Part shown: positions 59,988 to 64,000 of the stretch, one piece after another
Position numbering within the stretch: the stretch's first letter is position 1
How the letters are laid out: each line of letters begins with the position of its first letter
Assembly (NCBI RefSeq): GCF_003331145.1
Contig: NZ_QLVE01000009.1
Coordinates: 62,001-126,000, forward strand
Length of the DNA stretch: 64,000 bases
DNA from: Exiguobacterium sp. TNDT2
Lineage (GTDB): Bacteria > Bacillota > Bacilli > Exiguobacteriales > Exiguobacteriaceae
Reading direction: 5' to 3'
Translations under genes and position numbers: made by a program
Notes under the pieces: generated by a model
Told to the model about the DNA's origin: nothing
The model's input: only the letters and a program-made list of their open reading frames with translations
The model's database searches: none

Positions 59988-60860
59988 GTGACAGAACTAG
60001 GGACTTTTTTGAAACAAAGGCGTGAGGCGAGCGGTTTGACGCTCGACCAAATCCAGCAGACGACGAAGATTCAAAAACGCTATATCATCGCAATCGAGGA
60101 AGGTGATTACAAAAATCTCCCTGGCTCGTTCTATGCACGGGCGTTCATTAAAACGTATGCGGAATCGTTAGGACTCGATGTCGATGAACTGTACGAGACG
60201 TATGCGAAAGACTTGCCGAAAATCGAGCCGCAACCGACCGTTCAATTGTCGCGAAAACAAACCTACTCGAAAGCGTCCGAGACGTCGAGCCGTGTCTCAC
60301 GTTGGGTACCGAAAGTCATGCTCGTGCTCGTCGCGTTCCTCTTGATGACGGCCGTCTATTACGTCGTCCGAAATCTTGATTTTGGTGATCAGAACGCGTC
60401 ACCGGCTGAGCCGTCAAACTCGGGCGTGACGATTGACCAAAACAAGGATGTTCCGAAAGAAGAACCGGTTGAAGAAGAACCGGTCGTGGAAGAGCCGGTC
60501 GAAGAAGAGCCTGCCGAAGAGACGGGACCGATCGCGGTCGCGACGACGAGCGGCGCCGACCTCACGTATGAGATTGCGACAGCTGATAAATTGACGACGG
60601 AGATTCATGTGAAAGAGTCGCCGGCGACATATGTCGGCGTCCGTGACACATCGCTCGAGGGCCCGTTCCTCGCACCGGAATATCCGAACCAGTCGAAGCA
60701 GAACCCAATCGTCATCGAGGACGCGGAAACGGATACGCTCCGCATCCGGATCGGCTTGATTGGTGGGGTCGAGAAAATTGTTGTCAATGGCCGGGAGCTT
60801 GAACTAGCGGACTCGCCGGTCACACAAAATATATTTGTAAAGAGAGTCGACGCAGAATAA
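59988..60860 (+). CDS. rodZ: RodZ family protein (HTH, transmembrane, DUF4115)
   Basis: 290 residues: an N-terminal HTH_25 domain (about 1-70: GTFLKQRREASGLTLDQIQQ), one membrane helix (about 107-127), an acidic EEPV-repeat linker (about 146-176) and a C-terminal DUF4115 domain. RodZ (B. subtilis YmfM) links MreB to the elongation machinery. GTG 59988 has GGAAGGTG nine bases upstream. The acidic linker is a low-complexity repeat likely variable between strains. Confidence 0.9.
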   Translation: MTELGTFLKQRREASGLTLDQIQQTTKIQKRYIIAIEEGDYKNLPGSFYARAFIKTYAESLGLDVDELYETYAKDLPKIEPQPTVQLSRKQTYSKASETSSRVSRWVPKVMLVLVAFLLMTAVYYVVRNLDFGDQNASPAEPSNSGVTIDQNKDVPKEEPVEEEPVVEEPVEEEPAEETGPIAVATTSGADLTYEIATADKLTTEIHVKESPATYVGVRDTSLEGPFLAPEYPNQSKQNPIVIEDAETDTLRIRIGLIGGVEKIVVNGRELELADSPVTQNIFVKRVDAE

Positions 60861-60891
60861 GTTGACTCTCCTTCTGGAGGAGGAGTTCTCG

Positions 60892-61470
60892 ATGAACCTA
60901 CCTAACCGTTTGACGATGTTACGGGTATTGCTCATTCCCGTGTTCGTCGTCTTACTCGCTGTAGATTTTGATTGGGGAGACATCGCTTTCCTCGGAGCGG
61001 ATGTTCCGCTCCATCAATTCATCGCCGGTGTCGTGTTTACGATCGCCGCTATCACTGACTGGCTGGATGGATATCTCGCCCGTAAGCACAACTTGGTCAC
61101 TAACTTCGGGAAGTTCATGGACCCGCTCGCTGACAAACTGCTCGTCACGGCGGCACTCGTCCTGCTCGTTGAGATGGATCTCGTCGCGGCTTGGGTCGTC
61201 GTTGTCATCCTATCACGTGAATTCGCGGTGACGGGACTTCGTCTCGTGGCGGCCGATGAAGGAATCGTCGTCGCGGCCGGGAAGTCGGGGAAAGCGAAGA
61301 CATGGGTCCAGCTCTTTGCCATCATCTTCCTGTTGTTCGGCAACCCGATTTTCAGCTACGTCGGCATCCCGTTCGGCGAATGGGCCATGTGGCTCGCGCT
61401 CGCCTTGACGATTTACTCAGGGGCCGAATATTTCGCACAAAATTACAAGATCATTGTAAAGTCGATGTAA
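60892..61470 (+). CDS. pgsA: CDP-diacylglycerol-glycerol-3-phosphate 3-phosphatidyltransferase
   Basis: 192 residues, membrane enzyme of phosphatidylglycerol synthesis, with the CDP-alcohol motif DGYLARKHN...G...D...D in ITDWLDGYLARKHNLVTNFG (residues about 54-73), then KFMDPLADK. It opens NLPNRLTMLRVLLIP. GGAGGAGG precedes ATG 60892. It lies between rodZ and cinA as in B. subtilis. Confidence 0.95.
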   Translation: MNLPNRLTMLRVLLIPVFVVLLAVDFDWGDIAFLGADVPLHQFIAGVVFTIAAITDWLDGYLARKHNLVTNFGKFMDPLADKLLVTAALVLLVEMDLVAAWVVVVILSREFAVTGLRLVAADEGIVVAAGKSGKAKTWVQLFAIIFLLFGNPIFSYVGIPFGEWAMWLALALTIYSGAEYFAQNYKIIVKSM

Positions 61471-61482
61471 CCGTCGGCACAG

Positions 61483-61519
61483 ACGAGTTGTTCAGCTTGG
61501 CCGAACAGCTCGTTTTTTT
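61483..61519 (+). terminator. Terminator between pgsA and cinA
   Basis: ACGAG-TGTTC pairs with GAACA-CTCGT with one mismatch, followed by T7. Confidence 0.88.
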
Positions 61520-61539
61520 ATTTGGGGGGAGGAATTTGG

Positions 61540-62766
61540 ATGAAACGGACCGAAATCATTGCGGTAGGATCTGAACTGCTCTTAGGGGAAATCACAAACA
61601 CGAACGCCCGTTACTTGTCAGAACAACTATCGAAATACGGGCTGTCCGTCCTGTATCATGTAGTCGTCGGGGATAACGGGGAGCGTTTAAGAGCGACGTT
61701 CGAACAAGCGCAGGCCCGAAGTGAGCTCGTTATCGTCACCGGGGGCCTCGGACCGACGGCGGATGACATCACGAAGACGACGCTCGCCGACGTGCTCGGC
61801 CGTCCACTCGTCCGTGACGAGGCCTCGCTCGAGACGATTCGTCATTTCGTCGCTTCCCGAGGTCGTGAAATGAACGAAGGGGACGCGCGGCAAGCCGACG
61901 TCTTGTCCGGTGCCGAGGTGCTTGATAATCCGGTCGGTCTCGCGCCGGGCATGTGGATTGAAGAAGACACGACGTGGCTGTTACTGCCGGGCGTCCCTTG
62001 GGAGATGCAAGCGATCGTCGAGGCCACGTTCCCGAGCAAGTTCACAGGGGCGACGATTCTTTCGGAGTCGCTCCGATTCTACGAGATTGGCGAGTCGGCG
62101 CTTGATGCGGCGGTCGCTGATTTGATGACCGGGTCGAACCCGACGGTCGCCCCGTATGCCGAGTCGGGCGAGTCACGGCTTCGAATCAGTGCTCGGGCCG
62201 GAACGGAGTCCGAGGCACGGCAGATGATTGAGCGAGTCAAACAAGATATTTTGGAGCGGGTCGGCCAGTATTACTTCGGTTCGAACGACGATACGCTCGC
62301 CACCCGGCTGATTCAAGCGTTGCAAGCGCGCAAAGCGACGCTGTCGATTGCCGAGTCGCTCACAGGCGGTCAAGCTCAAGCGATGCTGACAGCTGTGCCA
62401 GGAGCTTCGTCCGTTTTCAAGGGCGGAGTCGTCACATACTCGGACGAGCTAAAAAATAGGTTTTTAGGGGTATCTCTTGATACAATTGAATCACACTCGG
62501 TCGTCTCAAAAGAAGTTGCCTTTGAAATGATCCTCGGCTTGATTCGTCAGACCGGGACGGATTATGGACTGGCGTTCACCGGTGAGGCCGGACCGACGTC
62601 AAGTTCGGGTCAACCGGTCGGAAAAGTGTTCATCGGTATCCGGTCACCGGCCGGGATCGACGTGATTGAACGCGACTATCCGCATCAAGAGCGGCGTGTC
62701 ATTCAAGCTCGGGCTACGAAAGACGGGATGTGGGCGCTCCTGCAACGAATGAAAAAAGGCGAATAA
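61540..62766 (+). CDS. cinA: CinA (competence/damage-inducible protein A)
   Basis: 408 residues: an N-terminal MoeA-like domain (AVGSELLLGEITNTNARYL, VVTGGLGPTADDIT in variant form IVTGGLGPTADDIT) and a C-terminal nicotinamide-nucleotide amidohydrolase-type domain (LSIAESLTGGQAQAML, FKGGVVTYSDELK). It degrades damaged pyridine nucleotides and is linked to recA and competence. GGGGGGAGG precedes ATG 61540. A LexA box overlaps its stop codon. Confidence 0.94.
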   Translation: MKRTEIIAVGSELLLGEITNTNARYLSEQLSKYGLSVLYHVVVGDNGERLRATFEQAQARSELVIVTGGLGPTADDITKTTLADVLGRPLVRDEASLETIRHFVASRGREMNEGDARQADVLSGAEVLDNPVGLAPGMWIEEDTTWLLLPGVPWEMQAIVEATFPSKFTGATILSESLRFYEIGESALDAAVADLMTGSNPTVAPYAESGESRLRISARAGTESEARQMIERVKQDILERVGQYYFGSNDDTLATRLIQALQARKATLSIAESLTGGQAQAMLTAVPGASSVFKGGVVTYSDELKNRFLGVSLDTIESHSVVSKEVAFEMILGLIRQTGTDYGLAFTGEAGPTSSSGQPVGKVFIGIRSPAGIDVIERDYPHQERRVIQARATKDGMWALLQRMKKGE

Positions 62767-62773
62767 ACGTTCG
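62760..62773. promoter_or_regulatory. LexA (DinR) box upstream of recA
   Basis: CGAATAAACGTTCG fits the Gram-positive SOS box CGAACRNRYGTTYC with small deviations at the ends and is nearly the B. subtilis recA box (CGAAT-N4-GTTCG). It overlaps the cinA stop and lies eight bases before the recA -35. Confidence 0.85.
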
Positions 62774-62781
62774 CAAAAAAC

Positions 62782-62810
62782 TTGTGTATCACCTTTTGTT
62801 CGCTTATAAT
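62782..62810 (+). promoter_or_regulatory. recA promoter
   Basis: TTGTGT, exactly 17 bases, TATAAT, ending 32 bases before ATG 62843. A GTTCG half-site also lies in the spacer (62799-62803-ish). Confidence 0.8.
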
Positions 62811-62842
62811 GAAAGTATCAATCAAAGGAGGCTCATTAATCT

Positions 62843-63892
62843 ATGAGTGATCGTAAACAAGCGTTAGAAATGGCATTACGCCAAATCGAGAAACAATTCG
62901 GTAAAGGCTCAATCATGCGCCTTGGTGAAAATACAGATCAGCAAGTTTCAGTTACCCCGTCAGGCTCAATCGCCCTTGACATCGCCCTCGGTGCCGGTGG
63001 CTACCCGCGCGGTCGTGTCATTGAAGTATACGGACCTGAATCGTCAGGTAAGACAACAGTGGCGCTCCACGCCATCGCTGAAGTCCAAAAACGTGGCGGA
63101 CAAGCAGCCTTCGTCGATGCGGAGCACGCACTCGACCCGAAATACGCCCAAAACCTTGGCGTCAATATCGATGAGTTGCTCTTGTCACAACCGGACACAG
63201 GGGAGCAGGCGCTCGAAATCGCGGAAGCCCTCGTCCGTTCTGGTGCGGTCGATATCCTCGTCGTCGACTCGGTTGCGGCACTCGTCCCGAAAGCCGAGAT
63301 TGAAGGGGAGATGGGTGACTCACACGTCGGTCTTCAAGCCCGCCTCATGAGCCAAGCGCTCCGTAAATTGTCTGGTGCGACGAACAAGTCGAAGACGATT
63401 GTCATCTTCATCAACCAAATCCGTGAGAAAATCGGGATCATGTTCGGTAACCCGGAAACGACACCTGGTGGTCGTGCCCTCAAGTTCTACTCGTCGGTTC
63501 GTCTCGAGGTCCGTCGTGCCGAAACGCTCAAACAAGGCCAAGACATGGTCGGGAACCGGACGAAAATCAAAGTCGTCAAAAACAAGATTGCGCCTCCGTT
63601 CAAGACGGCGGAAGTCGACATCATGTATGGTGAAGGCATCTCGCGTGAAGGTGAGCTCATCGACATCGGAGCCGACCTCGATATCGTTCAAAAGAGCGGC
63701 GCCTGGTACTCGTACAACGAAGAGCGTCTCGGTCAAGGCCGTGAGAACGCGAAGCAGTATATGAAAGAGAACCCGTCTGTGGCCGCATCGGTCGAAGAAC
63801 GCATCCGTGACCACTACGGTCTCAACGGTGAAAAGACGGTCACAGTCGAAGCCGACAACGATGACGTCCTTTCGCTTTTAGATGAAGAATAA
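62843..63892 (+). CDS. recA: Recombinase RecA
   Basis: 349 residues. Walker A is GPESSGKTT (64-72), with Walker B in [14 protein letters not shown] and the L2 loop in [20 protein letters not shown] (split). It forms filaments on single-stranded DNA, promotes strand exchange and triggers LexA cleavage. AAAGGAGG lies upstream of ATG 62843. The acidic tail ends [10 protein letters not shown]. It is preceded by cinA, and its own SOS-type promoter is present. Confidence 0.97.
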   Translation: MSDRKQALEMALRQIEKQFGKGSIMRLGENTDQQVSVTPSGSIALDIALGAGGYPRGRVIEVYGPESSGKTTVALHAIAEVQKRGGQAAFVDAEHALDPKYAQNLGVNIDELLLSQPDTGEQALEIAEALVRSGAVDILVVDSVAALVPKAEIEGEMGDSHVGLQARLMSQALRKLSGATNKSKTIVIFINQIREKIGIMFGNPETTPGGRALKFYSSVRLEVRRAETLKQGQDMVGNRTKIKVVKNKIAPPFKTAEVDIMYGEGISREGELIDIGADLDIVQKSGAWYSYNEERLGQGRENAKQYMKENPSVAASVEERIRDHYGLNGEKTVTVEADNDDVLSLLDEE

Positions 63893-63899
63893 GCAACGT

Positions 63900-63933
63900 A
63901 TCTCGCCTGACACAGTTCGGGCGAGATTTTTTT
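63900..63933 (+). terminator. recA terminator
   Basis: Perfect 8-bp stem ATCTCGCC/GGCGAGAT with a 12-base loop, followed by T7. Confidence 0.9.
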
Positions 63934-64000
63934 AATATAATTTTTTTCGCGGATTGGTAGTTCTATCCTGTCCTTGCATTGCATTCTAACAGCTAAATAA

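Noticed and set aside
60842-60870. Inverted repeat AGAGTC-AC/GT-GACTCT between rodZ and pgsA
   Set aside because: No T run and only moderate pairing across the rodZ stop; may be chance or a weak processing hairpin.
1-64000. tRNA, rRNA or CRISPR arrays
   Set aside because: No cloverleaf-like clusters, rRNA segments or regularly spaced repeats were seen; nearly all the DNA is explained by protein genes.

Overview
The window is a gene-dense, moderately GC-rich stretch of a Bacillota chromosome, most likely an Exiguobacterium or close relative. The evidence is gene order and Shine-Dalgarno strength. Several blocks match Bacillus subtilis: artPQR-yqjA-yqjE-rnz, nudF-fur-xerD-deoB-pupG-pdp, ppiB-ribT-DUF309-scpAB-rluB-resABCDE, and ymfFHIK-rodZ-pgsA-cinA-recA. 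Sporulation genes that sit inside these blocks in B. subtilis (spoIIM, dacF-spoIIA, spmAB) are absent, which fits a non-sporulating lineage. No rRNA, tRNA, CRISPR array or prophage was seen.

Layout. 1-2.1 kb: the end of a polar amino-acid (probably arginine) ABC operon. 2.1-8 kb: a metallo-hydrolase, an HD protein, FadH, a peptidoglycan hydrolase, a YqjA-like membrane protein, a 36-codon Prli42-like gene too short for routine ORF calling, a tripeptidase and a 57-codon unknown. 8-12.7 kb: rnz leading a tightly overlapping operon for an ECF-type transporter with a DUF4430 lipoprotein and an unusual single-chain ATPase. 12.7-20.6 kb: an SDR, two U32 proteins of tRNA hydroxylation, a MATE exporter, an EamA transporter and topoisomerase III. 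20.8-24.3 kb: a signalling neighbourhood (REC-PP2C phosphatase, Hpt protein, CheV) around a CorA transporter. 24.5-27.8 kb: GapN, an MBL hydrolase and an SDR.

27.8-32.9 kb holds one overlapping six-gene operon resembling E. coli ynjBCDF (binding protein, two permeases, ATPase, CDP-alcohol phosphatidyltransferase) ending in an NDH-2/SelD-type FAD oxidoreductase; its substrate is unknown. 33-35.3 kb carries a thioredoxin-like protein, a PadR regulator, an aldo/keto reductase and nudF. An IS200/IS605 element (tnpA+tnpB) lies between nudF and fur. A ROK-MFS-VOC-HAD operon, whose HAD gene is frameshifted, lies between fur and xerD. From 41 kb on are core genes: recombination (xerD, recA), nucleoside salvage (deoB, pupG, pdp), chromosome condensation (scpAB), cytochrome c biogenesis and its redox control (resABCDE), cobalamin adenosylation, and envelope functions (rodZ, pgsA).

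The most noteworthy items are the ECF ATPase whose catalytic motifs are divided between its two halves, the ynj-like operon, the Prli42-like gene, the IS placed just upstream of the fur promoter, a 32-bp palindrome just downstream of the resD promoter, and clear regulatory sites at recA (LexA box), corA, gapN and the ROK operon.
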